A stretch of DNA of 64,000 bases, taken from Sphingomonas changbaiensis NBRC 104936 (GTDB lineage Bacteria; Pseudomonadota; Alphaproteobacteria; Sphingomonadales; Sphingomonadaceae). Location of the stretch: assembly GCF_000974765.1 (NCBI RefSeq), contig NZ_BBWU01000028.1, positions 1-64,000 of the forward strand, in the 5' to 3' direction. The translations under genes were made by a program, and so were the position numbers. The notes beneath the pieces were generated by a model. That model searched no databases and was not told the origin of the DNA. It saw nothing but the letters and a program-made list of their open reading frames with translations. This document shows positions 16,438 to 25,923 of this stretch, piece after piece (the stretch's first letter is position 1; each line of letters starts with the position of its first letter).

Positions 16438-18506
16438 CCGTGCGGACGCAACAGGCAATCATTATGGATTTGTCGCCAGCAGACACGCCGCGGGTGCGCG
16501 CGGTTTCGGCCGATCCGGACCGGGCGCGCGTGCTCGTCGTCGACGATGACGAGCGCAACCTGCTCGCGATCCGGACGGTGCTGGAGGATGTCGCCGACAT
16601 CGTCGAGGCGCGGTCGGGCGAGGAGGCGCTGCGGCACCTGCTGAAGCATGAGTTCGCGGTCATCCTGCTCGACGTCTACATGCCCGGCATGGACGGCTAT
16701 GAGGTCGCCCAGATCGTTCGCGGGCGCGACCAATCGAAACGCATCCCGATCGTGTTCCTGTCGGCGGTCAACAAGGAGACCGAACACCTGATCCGCGGCT
16801 ATTCGATGGGCGCGGTCGATTATGTGTTCAAGCCGGTCGAACCGGTGGTGCTGCGCTCCAAGGTCGCGGTATTCGTCGACCTGTTCCGGATGCGGCGCGA
16901 AATCCAGCAGAAGGCGCGCGAGCAGGAGGAATTGCTCAAGGCCAATCTGAAGACCACGGCCGAGCTGATCCGTGCCGAGCAGGAATTGCGCATCGCCGAG
17001 CAGCGGCAGGCGGCGATCATCAACTCGCTGCCGATCGTTCTGTATCTGGAGCCGTTCGACCGTAGGCCGCGCTGGCCGGCGTTCATCAGCGGCGACCTGG
17101 CGGCGATCACCGGCTTCACGATCGAGCAGATCGCCGAAAATCCGCACATCTGGGAAGAGCGGCTGCACCCGGAGGATCGCGACCGGGTGCTCGCCTGCCT
17201 TGAAGAGCGGCAGACCACCGGCCGCCTGTCGATCGAATATCGCTGGCGGGCCAGTGACGACAGCTACAAGCATTTCCTCGACCAGGCCGTGCTGCTGCCG
17301 GACGAGGACGGCGGGCCGGGCGAGTTCGCGGGCACCCTGCTCGACGTGACCGACCGCAAGGCGCTGGAGACGCAATTGCTCCAGGCGCACAAGATGGACG
17401 CGATCGGCAAGCTGACCGGCGGCATCGCGCACGACTTCAACAACCTCCTGGCGGCGGTGCTGGGCGGCATCGGCCTGATCGAGCGCCGGCTGCAGCTGGG
17501 CGACGACCAGAAGAAGATCCTGGGCATGACCCGGCACGCGGCCGAGCAGGGCACCGAACTGGTGCGCCGCCTGCTCGCGTTCGCCCGGCGGCAGAAATTG
17601 CAGCCGGCCTCGATCGTCGTGAAGGACATGTCGGTCCGGCTGAACGAGCTGCTCGCGCATACGCTGGGCGGGCTCGTCGAAATCCGCTGGGACGGGATGG
17701 ACCGCAGCTGGAACGCGTTTGCGGACGAGACCCAGCTGGAGCTCGCGCTGATGAACCTGATCATCAATGCGCGCGACGCAATGGCGGAAGGCGGCACGAT
17801 CACGATCGCGGCGGCCAATCACCGGACCGCCGACGCCGCAGCACTGTCGCTGCCGGCGGGCGACTATGTGACGCTGGCGGTCTCCGACACCGGCGAGGGT
17901 ATCGCGCCGGCGATGCTGGAACAGGTGATGGAGCCGTTCTTCACAACGAAGCCCGTCGGCAAGGGCACCGGCCTGGGCTTGTCGATGGTCTATGGCTTTG
18001 CGCGTCAATCGGGCGGCGGCGTGCACATCGAAAGCCAGGTCGGGCGCGGCACCACCGTCACCATCTGGCTGCCGCGCGCGCCGGAGCAGGACGGCCTGCT
18101 TGCTGCTGCCGGAAAGGATGCGGCGCCGGACCAGGCGATGCGGCCGCTGCGCATCCTGCTGGTCGACGATCACGAGGGTGTCCGCACGATGACGGCGGCA
18201 ATGCTCGGCGAGCTGGGCCACAAGGTCAACGCGGTCGGCAACGGCAACAGTGTGGTGAAGCGGCTGAAGGGCGGCGACAAGGATTGGGACCTGCTGATCA
18301 CCGACTATGCGATGCCCACCATCTCCGGCTCGGAGCTGCTGAGGAAAGCGCGCGAGCATGCGCCCGGCCTGCCGGGGCTGCTGATTACCGGCTACGCCGA
18401 TCCGGACTCGATCGGCAGCCGGCCCGAGGACGTCGAAGTGCTGGTGAAGCCATTCACGATCGAACAGCTCCGCGCCGCGATCGGGCGCTGCGCGGGACTC
18501 GGCTAG
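16434..18506 (+). CDS. Hybrid histidine kinase (REC-PAS-HisKA-HATPase-REC)
   Basis: The 690-residue soluble protein starts with a receiver ([29 protein letters not shown]), then a coiled coil, a PAS/PAC sensor ([21 protein letters not shown]), HisKA of the [13 protein letters not shown] type, HATPase with [12 protein letters not shown] and [14 protein letters not shown], and a second receiver ([21 protein letters not shown]). Both terminal receivers keep the Asp and Lys residues. GTG 16434 overlaps the poly-HAMP gene stop as GTGA. ATG 16464 is the alternative. It is the likely phosphotransfer partner of the upstream kinase. Confidence 0.92.
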   Translation: MTVRTQQAIIMDLSPADTPRVRAVSADPDRARVLVVDDDERNLLAIRTVLEDVADIVEARSGEEALRHLLKHEFAVILLDVYMPGMDGYEVAQIVRGRDQSKRIPIVFLSAVNKETEHLIRGYSMGAVDYVFKPVEPVVLRSKVAVFVDLFRMRREIQQKAREQEELLKANLKTTAELIRAEQELRIAEQRQAAIINSLPIVLYLEPFDRRPRWPAFISGDLAAITGFTIEQIAENPHIWEERLHPEDRDRVLACLEERQTTGRLSIEYRWRASDDSYKHFLDQAVLLPDEDGGPGEFAGTLLDVTDRKALETQLLQAHKMDAIGKLTGGIAHDFNNLLAAVLGGIGLIERRLQLGDDQKKILGMTRHAAEQGTELVRRLLAFARRQKLQPASIVVKDMSVRLNELLAHTLGGLVEIRWDGMDRSWNAFADETQLELALMNLIINARDAMAEGGTITIAAANHRTADAAALSLPAGDYVTLAVSDTGEGIAPAMLEQVMEPFFTTKPVGKGTGLGLSMVYGFARQSGGGVHIESQVGRGTTVTIWLPRAPEQDGLLAAAGKDAAPDQAMRPLRILLVDDHEGVRTMTAAMLGELGHKVNAVGNGNSVVKRLKGGDKDWDLLITDYAMPTISGSELLRKAREHAPGLPGLLITGYADPDSIGSRPEDVEVLVKPFTIEQLRAAIGRCAGLG

Positions 18507-18769
18507 GCCTTGGCGTTCTTGCGGATGATCGCGACGATGATCAGCAGGAACGCAAGCAGCCGGATCAGATAGAGCGGACTGCGCTCCTCGACCGGGATGC
18601 CCGACAGCGTCAGCAGCGCCTGGCCGAAACCGAGCAGCGCGAAGGCGGCGGCAAAGGCGAGGAACAGGCCATCGTGCGTGCGCCGCCAGAACCGGGCGAA
18701 GAACAGCGTCGCGACCAGAAAGCCGCAGGTGATGGCGCCGCTGAGGAAGGCATTGAGAATCGGGCTCAC
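18503..18769 (-). CDS. DUF5985 family membrane protein (second copy)
   Basis: The 88-residue product starts at GTG 18769 (SPILNAFLSGAITCGFL) and has three predicted membrane segments, with the RFWRRTHDGLFLAFA motif typical of DUF5985. GTGA couples it to the preceding DUF5985 gene. It ends in a four-base tail-to-tail overlap with the kinase gene. A much longer frame to 19114 exists but covers the neighbouring gene. Function unknown. Confidence 0.82.
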   Translation of the reverse strand: MSPILNAFLSGAITCGFLVATLFFARFWRRTHDGLFLAFAAAFALLGFGQALLTLSGIPVEERSPLYLIRLLAFLLIIVAIIRKNAKA

Positions 18770-19044
18770 GCTTCGTCTCCCCGCCAGATGAAGCCGAACA
18801 GCAGGACGCCCACCGCCAGCAACGATGCGGCGAGCCGGTAAAAACCCAGATCGACCGGCACGATCAGCAGATCGAAGATCACGATCAGGTTGTTGAGCGC
18901 GAGCAGACCGAAACAGAGCGCGCTCCAGAACAGCATATGCCCACGCACCTGCAGATAGCTGCGCATCAGCAGCCAGGCGCAGATTGCGCTGGTCAGGAAA
19001 CAGAGCAGATAGACTGCCCCAGGGAACCATGTCTCGAAGCTCAT
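18766..19044 (-). CDS. DUF5985 family membrane protein (first copy)
   Basis: This 92-residue protein has three hydrophobic segments: VYLLCFLTSAICAWLLM, LFWSALCFGLLALNNLIVI and LAASLLAVGVLLFGFIW. The Cys-rich first helix and the FWSALCF..LALNN motif mark the DUF5985 family. It overlaps its upstream and downstream neighbours by four bases each, so the three small genes form one operon. A paired membrane complex of the two DUF5985 proteins is plausible but not proven. Confidence 0.85.
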   Translation of the reverse strand: MSFETWFPGAVYLLCFLTSAICAWLLMRSYLQVRGHMLFWSALCFGLLALNNLIVIFDLLIVPVDLGFYRLAASLLAVGVLLFGFIWRGDEA

Positions 19045-19421
19045 TCCCCCTGGTCCCTTCGAAAACGGAACGCATCGGCGAAGTTGACGACCGAATCCGC
19101 GGCACCGCCGACAATCAATCGCCGCACCGCCGCCGGACGCGATGCGTAGAAGGCCGCGACGGCTGCCACGGTTTCCTCCAGCGCCGGCGAGTTCGGCGCG
19201 TATTGCGCACGCTTTTCGTCGTCGATCGAAACAAGCCCGGCTGCGACAAGATCTGCCGTGCTGCGCGTCAAGACCTGTTCGCTCGCGCGCAAGGATTCGA
19301 TCAGTTCCTCGCGCGTCCAGCGATGCTCCGGCTGGCTGCGCAGCAAAAGCAGCAGCTCAAGCGACCAGATCGATCCGAAGGCCGAGCGCATGAATCTGTT
19401 GATCGCGCTATCGTCGACCAT
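19041..19421 (-). CDS. Hypothetical protein, winged-helix-like
   Basis: The 126-residue soluble protein reads SIWSLELLLLLRSQPEHRWTREELIESLRAS then LTRSTADLVAAGLVSID, which looks like a winged helix: helix, helix-turn-helix, wing. The C-terminal half is helical. It begins at 19421 (ATG) and overlaps the first DUF5985 gene by ATGA. It is probably a regulator or adaptor for this small operon. No named family is recognised. Confidence 0.78.
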   Translation of the reverse strand: MVDDSAINRFMRSAFGSIWSLELLLLLRSQPEHRWTREELIESLRASEQVLTRSTADLVAAGLVSIDDEKRAQYAPNSPALEETVAAVAAFYASRPAAVRRLIVGGAADSVVNFADAFRFRRDQGE

Positions 19422-19443
19422 GATCCGGGAGCGGAGTCGTCAA

Positions 19444-19464
19444 CATGCCAATGCCCTTGGCATG
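19444..19464. repeat. Short hairpin between minus-strand genes
   Basis: CATGCCAA and TTGGCATG pair around a five-base loop (TGCCC) between the flavoprotein stop and the start of the three-gene DUF5985 operon. It could be an operator for the operon or a weak terminator. There is no T-run. Confidence 0.4.
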
Positions 19465-19604
19465 GACCGGACCTCGTTCCAAGCCTGGATTGGCCCTGAA
19501 ATGACCCGGATCGGGAAAAGTCGCTAAATCGCTGAGAATCGCCGCTCGATTCGCGCCCGAAACCTCCCGGACGGCGGCAAAGCTGGTGCGAGCGGGCCGC
19601 CGCG

Positions 19605-20966
19605 CTACAGCCCCTCGCCGCCCATCCAATGCGCGTTCGCGAGCCGCCGCGCGATCATCCACGCCTGGCGCCGCAGATCGGGCACGGCCGTCATTTCCCA
19701 AAAGGCGCCGCGCGTCATCGGGCCGATGCAGTAAAGGCTCCGGTTTGCGACACCGGCGGCATCGACCGTGCGGCATGCCGCATCCGTGTCGATGCCAAGC
19801 CCCAGCCGGTCCGGCCGTATGACGCCACGGCCAACGAGGTTCTGGAGCAGCGGCTGGTCCGAGCGGGACAGGTCGCCATGCACGCCGGTGCAATTGATGA
19901 TGCGATCGACCTGGAGCGTACGCACCTCGCTCGTGCCGCGCGGGCGCCAGCGGACGTTCAGGCCGTCCGGTGATCGCTCGACACCAAGCAGCTGGCCGGC
20001 CTCCGCCCGGAACCGGCCGGCTGCCTCGATCCCTTGGACTCGCTGCATCGCTTCGGGCGCGAGCCGGTGCCGGTGCACGTCCCAATAAGGGCGAAGGTGA
20101 CGCAGGAAGCGCCGGCGCGTTGCGTGGTCGGCACGCCACCAGAGCTGGTGCGTCACCGGCCGCAGCTCGTCGATCGCGCTCCGCCAACCGATCGCGCGCG
20201 CCCGCATTCGAACCCGCCGCGTCAGCTGCGAAAGGCGTCGTGCGTCGGGCAATGCGGCGGCCGTGACGGCAGGCTGCCCCAGGTCGTGCGCGCGCGCCAG
20301 CAACCCCCGCCGCGACAGCGCGAACACCTCTCCCGCAAGACCTCGTCCGTCGAGATCGAGCAGCACGTCGACTGCGGTCAGCCCCGTGCCGATCAGAAGG
20401 GTCCGGCCGCGGATGTCCGGCGCACCGTCCGGCCCAAGGCTCCATGGATCGTCGACGTACGCACCGCCGTCGAGCGCTTCCAGGCCGACGCCGGTCGGGA
20501 TCGCGGGCGGCAGGTTGCCGACGCTCAGCACGACGGTGTCCGCCTCGATCGCGGGCGCCTCATCCATCACGAGCCGGAGCCGGCCGTCGGCCTCGATGAC
20601 GTCCGTCACCTCGCCATGGATAACGCGGAGCCTGTGATCCGTGTCGGCGGCAACCTGGGCAAGCAATTCGCGAAGATAAAGGCCGTAAAGCCGGCGGCGG
20701 ACGAACGGACTCCTGCCCGCTGCCCGGGCGCCGAGCCAGCGTTCGAAATGCGCAGGATCGTCCGGAAACGCACTCATCCCGCCGGCGCGGACGTTCAGCA
20801 GATGATCCGGCCTGGCGGAGCCATAGGCGACGCCGCGGGCGAGCTGGTCCTGGCGGCGCTCGATCAGCGTAACGCGCGGGCCGTCATGGCGCAGCAGGTT
20901 GATCGCGAGCAGCGTCCCGCTGAAACCGCCGCCGACGATCGCGACATGCGCGCGCTGATTGAGCAA
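19605..20966 (-). CDS. FAD/NAD(P)-binding protein
   Basis: The 453-residue flavoprotein opens with the Rossmann motif VAIVGGGFSGTLLAINLL, then IERRQDQLARGVAYG and HLLNVRAGGMSAFPDD. This pattern matches the NAD_binding_9 group (FAD-dependent urate hydroxylase HpyO-like or uncharacterised oxidoreductases). A second GxG motif LLIGTGLTAVDVLLDL binds NAD(P)H, and INCTGVHGD precedes the C-terminal FAD contact. TTG 20966 is chosen because GGAAG lies four to five bases upstream and the Rossmann strand follows immediately. The open frame extends far upstream through the thiolase gene but that part is antisense. It is divergent from the thiolase gene. The substrate is unknown. Confidence 0.85.
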   Translation of the reverse strand: MLNQRAHVAIVGGGFSGTLLAINLLRHDGPRVTLIERRQDQLARGVAYGSARPDHLLNVRAGGMSAFPDDPAHFERWLGARAAGRSPFVRRRLYGLYLRELLAQVAADTDHRLRVIHGEVTDVIEADGRLRLVMDEAPAIEADTVVLSVGNLPPAIPTGVGLEALDGGAYVDDPWSLGPDGAPDIRGRTLLIGTGLTAVDVLLDLDGRGLAGEVFALSRRGLLARAHDLGQPAVTAAALPDARRLSQLTRRVRMRARAIGWRSAIDELRPVTHQLWWRADHATRRRFLRHLRPYWDVHRHRLAPEAMQRVQGIEAAGRFRAEAGQLLGVERSPDGLNVRWRPRGTSEVRTLQVDRIINCTGVHGDLSRSDQPLLQNLVGRGVIRPDRLGLGIDTDAACRTVDAAGVANRSLYCIGPMTRGAFWEMTAVPDLRRQAWMIARRLANAHWMGGEGL

Positions 20967-21053
20967 TCGACTTCCTTTTACCGGCCCTGTTCCGTTTGCA
21001 TCACGCGCTATACACTTTGGTGACAGGCTGGCCATTTTCCAGGGAGAGACGCG

Positions 21054-22256
21054 ATGGCACGCGGCATCAAGGACAAGGTGGCGATCCTGGGCATGGGCTG
21101 CGCCAGGTTCGGCGAGCGCTGGGCCGACGACGCCGACACGCTGATGGTCGAAGCGTTCGACGAGGCGATCGCCGATGCCGGGATCGAGCCGAGCGCGATC
21201 GACGCCGCCTGGCTGGGCGTGGCGTTCGATGCGGTGAACATCGGACCGTCGGGCATTCCGCTGTCGATGGCGCTGAGACTCCCCAACATCGGCGTCACCA
21301 AGGTCGAAAATTATTGTGCGAGCGGGACCGAGAGCTTCCGGGGCGCCGTCTATGCGGTCGCATCCGGGGCGGCCGATATCGCGCTGGCGATGGGCGTCGA
21401 GAAATTGAAGGACACGGGCTATGGCGGCCTGCCGGTGCGGACGCGCGGCACGACCTTCGACATGGTCGGCGTCACCGGATCGGCGCCCGGCAATTTCGCC
21501 CAACTTGCCGGCGCCTATCGGACCAAGCACGGCGTCGGGAAAGCCGACCTGAAGCGGGCGATGGCGCATGTGTCGGTCAAGTCCCACGCGAACGGGGCGA
21601 AAAACCCGAAGGCGCATCTGCGGAAGGCGGTCGACATGGACACGGTGTTGAACGCGCCGATGATCGCCGAGCCGCTGGGGCTGTACGACTGCTGCGGCGT
21701 GTCGGACGGCGCGGCGTGCGCGATCGTCACGACGCCGGAGATCGCGCGGAGCCTGGGCAAGACTGACCTGGTCACGGTCAAGGCGCTGCAGGTCTCGACT
21801 TCCAACGGCTGGGAGCTGCAGCAGGCGGGCGGCTGGGACGGCAGCTATTTCCACACGACCCGCATCGCCGCCGCCAAGGCCTATGAGGAAGCCGGCGTCA
21901 CCCGCCCCCGCGAGCAGATCGACCTGATGGAAGTCCACGACTGTTTCTCGATCACCGAGCTGGTGACGATGGAGGACCTGCACATCTCGAAGGAAGGCGA
22001 AGGCTGGAAGGATGTGCTCGACGGCTTCTTCGACGCGGACGGCGCGGTGCCGTGCCAGATCGACGGCGGCCTCAAATGCTTCGGCCACCCGATCGGCGCG
22101 TCGGGACTCAGGATGATTTACGAGAATTATCTGCAGCTGCTGGGCCGTGCGGGGGAGCGGCAGCGCCAGCAGCCGCCCAGCCTGGCGCTGAGCCACAATC
22201 TGGGCGGATCGCCGATCCAGAATGTGAGCGCGGTCGCGATCGTGGGGCTGGCCTGA
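21054..22256 (+). CDS. Acetyl-CoA acetyltransferase, SCP-x type thiolase
   Basis: The 400-residue protein has the thiolase active-site Cys in ENYCASGTE (Cys88), the histidine motif MEVHDCFSITEL and the C-terminal GHPIGASG. The missing second cysteine near GHP and the short N-terminus mark the SCP-x/non-condensing thiolase group, often involved in sterol, branched-chain or aromatic acyl-CoA breakdown. GGGAGA precedes ATG 21054. No beta-oxidation partner is adjacent, so the substrate is open. Confidence 0.92.
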   Translation: MARGIKDKVAILGMGCARFGERWADDADTLMVEAFDEAIADAGIEPSAIDAAWLGVAFDAVNIGPSGIPLSMALRLPNIGVTKVENYCASGTESFRGAVYAVASGAADIALAMGVEKLKDTGYGGLPVRTRGTTFDMVGVTGSAPGNFAQLAGAYRTKHGVGKADLKRAMAHVSVKSHANGAKNPKAHLRKAVDMDTVLNAPMIAEPLGLYDCCGVSDGAACAIVTTPEIARSLGKTDLVTVKALQVSTSNGWELQQAGGWDGSYFHTTRIAAAKAYEEAGVTRPREQIDLMEVHDCFSITELVTMEDLHISKEGEGWKDVLDGFFDADGAVPCQIDGGLKCFGHPIGASGLRMIYENYLQLLGRAGERQRQQPPSLALSHNLGGSPIQNVSAVAIVGLA

Positions 22257-22261
22257 CCTAC

Positions 22262-22384
22262 CTCTCCCATTGGGAGAGGTCGAGTCGGGCGGCAGCCCGA
22301 CCGGGTGAGGGCGATTGGATGTTTGGGTCACCCTCACCCCGCTCGCGGCTCCGCCGCGAGTCGCCCTCTCCCGATGGGAGAGGG
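22262..22384. repeat. MITE-like palindromic element (CTCTCCC type)
   Basis: CTCTCCCATTGGGAGAG at the left and CTCTCCCGATGGGAGAG at the right form near-perfect terminal inverted repeats (16 of 17). Inside are hairpins TCGGGC-GGCA-GCCCGA and CTCGCGG-CTC-CGCCGCGAG. It separates two convergent genes and ends two bases from the stop of the flavoprotein. A related element is at 54483-54634. Confidence 0.78.
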
Positions 22385-22386
22385 AA

Positions 22387-23559
22387 TTAGAGCGCCATCC
22401 CCGCCGCCCAGCCGCTGGCCCAGGCCCATTGGAAATTATAGCCGCCGAGCCAGCCGGTGACGTCCACCGCCTCGCCGATCGCGTAGAGGCCGGGCACCTT
22501 GCGCGCTTCCATCGTCTGAGAGGAGAGCTCGGCGGTGCTGATGCCGCCGGCGGTGACTTCGGCCTTGGCGAAGCCTTCGGTGCCGTTCGGGTGGAAAGGC
22601 CAGCCGGCGAGACGCTGTTCGGCCCCCTGAAGCTGCGCATCGGGGCAGTTGGCGAGTTCGCGGGTGAGGCCGATGCGTTCCGCGAGCACGTCCGCGAGCC
22701 GGTCCGGCAGCATCACGGCGAGCTGGCTGCGAAGCGTCGCGCGCGGGTGCTCGCGCTTGGCGGCGCGGAGCCAACCCGTCGCACGATCGGGCAGGAAGTC
22801 GATCGCGACCGGCTCGCCATGGCGCCAATAGGAGGAAATTTGCAGGATCGCGGGGCCGGAAAGGCCGCGATGCGTGAACAGGGCCGCCTCGCGGAACGCC
22901 GTCCTGCCGGCGCGCGCGACAACCTCGGCTGAAACACCCGAGAGGCTGCGGAACAAAGTCTCGTCGCCGCCGAGCGTCAGCGGCACCAATGCCGGGCGCG
23001 GCTCGATCACTTTCAGGCCGAAGCGGCGGGCGAGATCATAGGCGAAGTCCGTCGCGCCCATCTTCGGGATCGACGGTCCGCCGGTCGCGATCACCAGCGC
23101 GGGTGCCTGGGCCTGCCGGCCCCCGAAGCTCAGGCGGAAGCGGCCGTCCGCATGCTCGATCTCGCGCGCCGAGTGGCCGACGGCGATGTCGGCGCCGCCC
23201 TGCGCGCATTCAGCGAGCAGCATGTCGACGATCTGGCGCGACGAGCCGTCGCAGAAGAGCTGGCCGAGCGTCTTTTCGTGCCAGGCGATGCCGTAGCGCT
23301 CGACCAGCGCCAGGAAATCCTGCGCGGTGTAGCGGCCGAGCGCGGACTTCGCGAAATGCGGGTTGGCGGAGAGGTAGCGATCGGGCGCGACGCCTAGATT
23401 GGTGAAGTTGCACCGCCCGCCGCCCGAGATCAGGATCTTCTTGCCCACGCGATCGGCATGCTCGATCACCAGCACGCGGCGGCCGCGCTGCCCGGCAACG
23501 GCCGCGCACATCAGCCCCGCCGCGCCCCCGCCCAGCACGATCGCGTCATAGTCGGTCAT
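22387..23559 (-). CDS. NAD(P)/FAD-dependent oxidoreductase, BaiN/HI0933 family
   Basis: The 390-residue flavoprotein has AIVLGGGAAGLMCAAVAGQRG, the family hallmark GKKILISGGGRCNFTN, then ATGGPSIPKMGATDFAY, FTHRGLSGPAILQIS and the C-terminal IGEAVDVTGWLGGYNFQWAWASG. These identify the HI0933/BaiN-like aminoacetone oxidase family. Reported family activities concern steroid or flavin reductions, but the native role in proteobacteria is unclear. Start ATG 23559 gives the expected length. Confidence 0.92.
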   Translation of the reverse strand: MTDYDAIVLGGGAAGLMCAAVAGQRGRRVLVIEHADRVGKKILISGGGRCNFTNLGVAPDRYLSANPHFAKSALGRYTAQDFLALVERYGIAWHEKTLGQLFCDGSSRQIVDMLLAECAQGGADIAVGHSAREIEHADGRFRLSFGGRQAQAPALVIATGGPSIPKMGATDFAYDLARRFGLKVIEPRPALVPLTLGGDETLFRSLSGVSAEVVARAGRTAFREAALFTHRGLSGPAILQISSYWRHGEPVAIDFLPDRATGWLRAAKREHPRATLRSQLAVMLPDRLADVLAERIGLTRELANCPDAQLQGAEQRLAGWPFHPNGTEGFAKAEVTAGGISTAELSSQTMEARKVPGLYAIGEAVDVTGWLGGYNFQWAWASGWAAGMAL

Positions 23560-23738
23560 TGGCGGGCCTTAGCGCATCTCTTCCCAATCGATAGCGGAAA
23601 TTGCCAACTGATGTTGCCATCCCGCCAAACGTGAATTCGCCTTCCCATTGCAATCAAGCACTTACCCATTTGGCACGGGCATTGCTGAACAAGAGGCAAT
23701 CGGCGGATTGGCCGCCGCGATTGGCAAGGGATACCTAC

Positions 23739-23858
23739 ATGATCCGCACCTACGACGTCTCCGCCCGCCTCGCCGCGTTCGCCGCTGCACTGCTCTTCGC
23801 GACCCTGAGCCTCGTCGCCACTGTCGGCCCGGCCGTCCCGTCCTACCCGTTCGCCTGA
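23739..23858 (+). CDS. Small membrane peptide upstream of an ABC exporter
   Basis: A 39-residue product starts at ATG 23739 with AAGGGA seven bases upstream. It reads MIRTYDVSARLAAFAAALLF followed by more hydrophobic residues and a PAVPSYPFA tail, so one membrane helix or an uncleaved signal. It ends 13 bases before the ABC ATPase gene and is likely cotranscribed. It may be an accessory subunit. It could also be non-coding. Confidence 0.55.
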   Translation: MIRTYDVSARLAAFAAALLFATLSLVATVGPAVPSYPFA

Positions 23859-23871
23859 TCCGGCGACCGCT

Positions 23872-24507
23872 ATGCTGAGCCTCGATCGCGTCAGCAAACG
23901 CTATGGCCGCAAGCTGGTCCTCGACCGGGTCGAGCATGACTTCGGGCCGGGCCTGACCCTGCTGGTGGGCCCGAGCGGCGCCGGCAAATCGACCCTGCTG
24001 CGGCTGCTCGCCACCGCCGAGCGGCCGAGCTGGGGGACGATCCGCTGGGACGGCATCGTGCTTCCCAAGGCCCGCGCGACGATGCGGCAGGCGCTCGGCT
24101 ACGCGCCCCAGGCCGTCGATCTGCCCGAAGACCTGACCGCGCGCGAGTTCGCGATGCACATCGCCGCGCTGAAGGGACTGGAACTGAAGGCTGCCGACAA
24201 GCAATTCCTGAGCATCACCGACGCGATCGGACTGCATGCCGACGTGAACAACCGCATCGCGACCTTTTCGGGTGGCATGCGGCGGCGGCTGATCTTCGCC
24301 CAGGCGCTGCTCGGCAACCCGAAGCTGCTGATCCTCGACGAGCCCACCGCCGAGCTCGACGGCGAGACCGCCCGGCGTGTCGGCGACCTGATACTGGAGC
24401 GCGCCCGCGAGGCGATCGTGATCATGACGACGCACTTGAGCGATGCGTTCGCGCCCAAGGTGCGCGCGGTGCTGCGCGTCGACGACCGCCGGGTGCTGCC
24501 CGCATGA
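23872..24507 (+). CDS. ABC transporter ATP-binding protein
   Basis: The 211-residue ATPase has Walker A GPSGAGKST (33-41), Q-loop region GYAPQAVDLPED, signature FSGGMRRRL, Walker B LLILDEPTAELD and the H-switch MTTHLSD. Its closest general type is the CcmA/drug-exporter class. It overlaps the permease gene by ATGA, indicating a two-subunit exporter. The substrate is unknown. Confidence 0.92.
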   Translation: MLSLDRVSKRYGRKLVLDRVEHDFGPGLTLLVGPSGAGKSTLLRLLATAERPSWGTIRWDGIVLPKARATMRQALGYAPQAVDLPEDLTAREFAMHIAALKGLELKAADKQFLSITDAIGLHADVNNRIATFSGGMRRRLIFAQALLGNPKLLILDEPTAELDGETARRVGDLILERAREAIVIMTTHLSDAFAPKVRAVLRVDDRRVLPA

Positions 24508-25883
24508 GCGCCGCGCTCGCCGCGCGCTCGACCTTTGCCGCCGCGCTCACCCGCTACTCGCGCAGCTGGGGCCTCTGGATCCTGCTGCTGATCGCTCCTG
24601 TTGGCGCGCGGCTGTTCGTGCCGCGCGGGGACGGGACGGCGATCGTCATTTCGATCGCGGACCATTTGCCGGTGATGACCGCGCCGGTGATCGGCGTGTG
24701 CCTGGGCGTGGTCGTCTCGACCCTGCTGCTGCCGGCCGCCTACATTTATCTCCGCGCCAACACCAACCGCCGCCAGCCGTGGCAGATCGCCGAAGTGACC
24801 GCCGCCCCGCGCGTGGCGATCGCATTCGGCCGGTTCGGCGCCGATCTGGCGGTGCTGTTCGGCGCGCTCGCGGCGCTGAACGCGGCCGGCATTTTCCTGG
24901 CCTGGCTGATCCTGCCCTGGCGGGCATTCGATCCCGCCGCCCTGAGCTTTGCGCTATGGGTGATCGCCGGCCCCGCCGTTATGGGATTGGCCGCGATCCG
25001 CACGCTGTTCGATGCCGCGCCATTGCTGCGAGGCGCGCTGGGCGACTTTGCCTATCTGGTGCTGTGGATCGCCTCGCTCGCGGCACCGTCCGGCGCGGCG
25101 ATAAGCGAGAGCAATTTCTCCGCGAACATGCTGGACTTCGGCGGCTTCGTGCGCCCCCTGGTCTTTGGCGCAGGGCTGAGCGATCCCAATTTTGCGATCG
25201 GCGGAGCGGCGGTGAAGCCCGGCCGCATCCCGATCGACGCGATGGCGGGCCTGTTCTCGCCCGGATATCTGCCGTCGCGGCTGGCATGGGCAGGGATTGC
25301 GCTGGCCGTCGTGGCCGTCGCCGGGCTGATCTATCGGCCGCACCGCGCGCGCAATCGCCCGAGCCTCACCGCACGTGCGGGCAAGCTGCTGGAGGTGGGG
25401 CCAGCGCCCGCGGCCGATCCCGAGGCCGGCGCTGCGGAGCGGTGCGCCCTGCCGGCGCTGAACCTGTTCGCGGCCGAGTTCCGGCTGATCGGCGCGGGAC
25501 GTCTGTTCAAGCTGCTCGCGCTCGCTGTCGCCGTGGCGGGGATCGTGACGGACGCGACGCCGGCGCTTCTGCTGTTGCTCGTGTTCGCGCTGACGGCGCA
25601 TGCGGGCCGCAGCGAGAGCGCGGGACTCCGCGCGCTGACCCGCACCGTGCCGGGCAATCCCTGGGCGCGGCGAGCCGCGTTCGTGGTCGCGGGTTCGGCC
25701 TGGGCGGCGCTGATCGCCCTGCCCCATGTGCTGAGGCAGCTCGATCCGATCGGCTTCGGCATGACGGCGGGCCTGGGTGGAGTCGCTGCGATCGCCGCGA
25801 TCGGCCTTGCCGCACTCAGCGGATCAAGCTTTGCGCCGCGGCTGGTGCTGCTGATCGCCTGGTACGCTTACACGGCGAGTTGA
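24504..25883 (+). CDS. ABC transporter permease-like membrane protein
   Basis: The 459-residue protein has about ten to twelve predicted membrane helices, for example LWILLLIAPVGARLFV, GVCLGVVVSTLLLPAAYIYL and the C-terminal ALIALPHVLRQLD/LGGVAAIAAIGLAALSG, with a soluble loop near residues 275-325. It lacks close similarity to a named permease family but has the layout of ABC-2 type exporters. The start overlaps the ATPase gene stop by ATGA, supporting a shared complex in the inner membrane. Confidence 0.82.
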   Translation: MSAALAARSTFAAALTRYSRSWGLWILLLIAPVGARLFVPRGDGTAIVISIADHLPVMTAPVIGVCLGVVVSTLLLPAAYIYLRANTNRRQPWQIAEVTAAPRVAIAFGRFGADLAVLFGALAALNAAGIFLAWLILPWRAFDPAALSFALWVIAGPAVMGLAAIRTLFDAAPLLRGALGDFAYLVLWIASLAAPSGAAISESNFSANMLDFGGFVRPLVFGAGLSDPNFAIGGAAVKPGRIPIDAMAGLFSPGYLPSRLAWAGIALAVVAVAGLIYRPHRARNRPSLTARAGKLLEVGPAPAADPEAGAAERCALPALNLFAAEFRLIGAGRLFKLLALAVAVAGIVTDATPALLLLLVFALTAHAGRSESAGLRALTRTVPGNPWARRAAFVVAGSAWAALIALPHVLRQLDPIGFGMTAGLGGVAAIAAIGLAALSGSSFAPRLVLLIAWYAYTAS

Positions 25884-25923
25884 AGACGCTACCATTGTTC
25901 GGCCGGAGCGTTAGATAGGCGGC

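Noticed and set aside
14185-16458. 757-codon minus-strand open frame
   Set aside because: Antisense to the poly-HAMP kinase core, whose domains are clear on the plus strand.
19605-22640. 1011-codon minus-strand open frame
   Set aside because: Only 19605-20966 is the flavoprotein. The rest is antisense to the thiolase gene and has shadow-frame composition.
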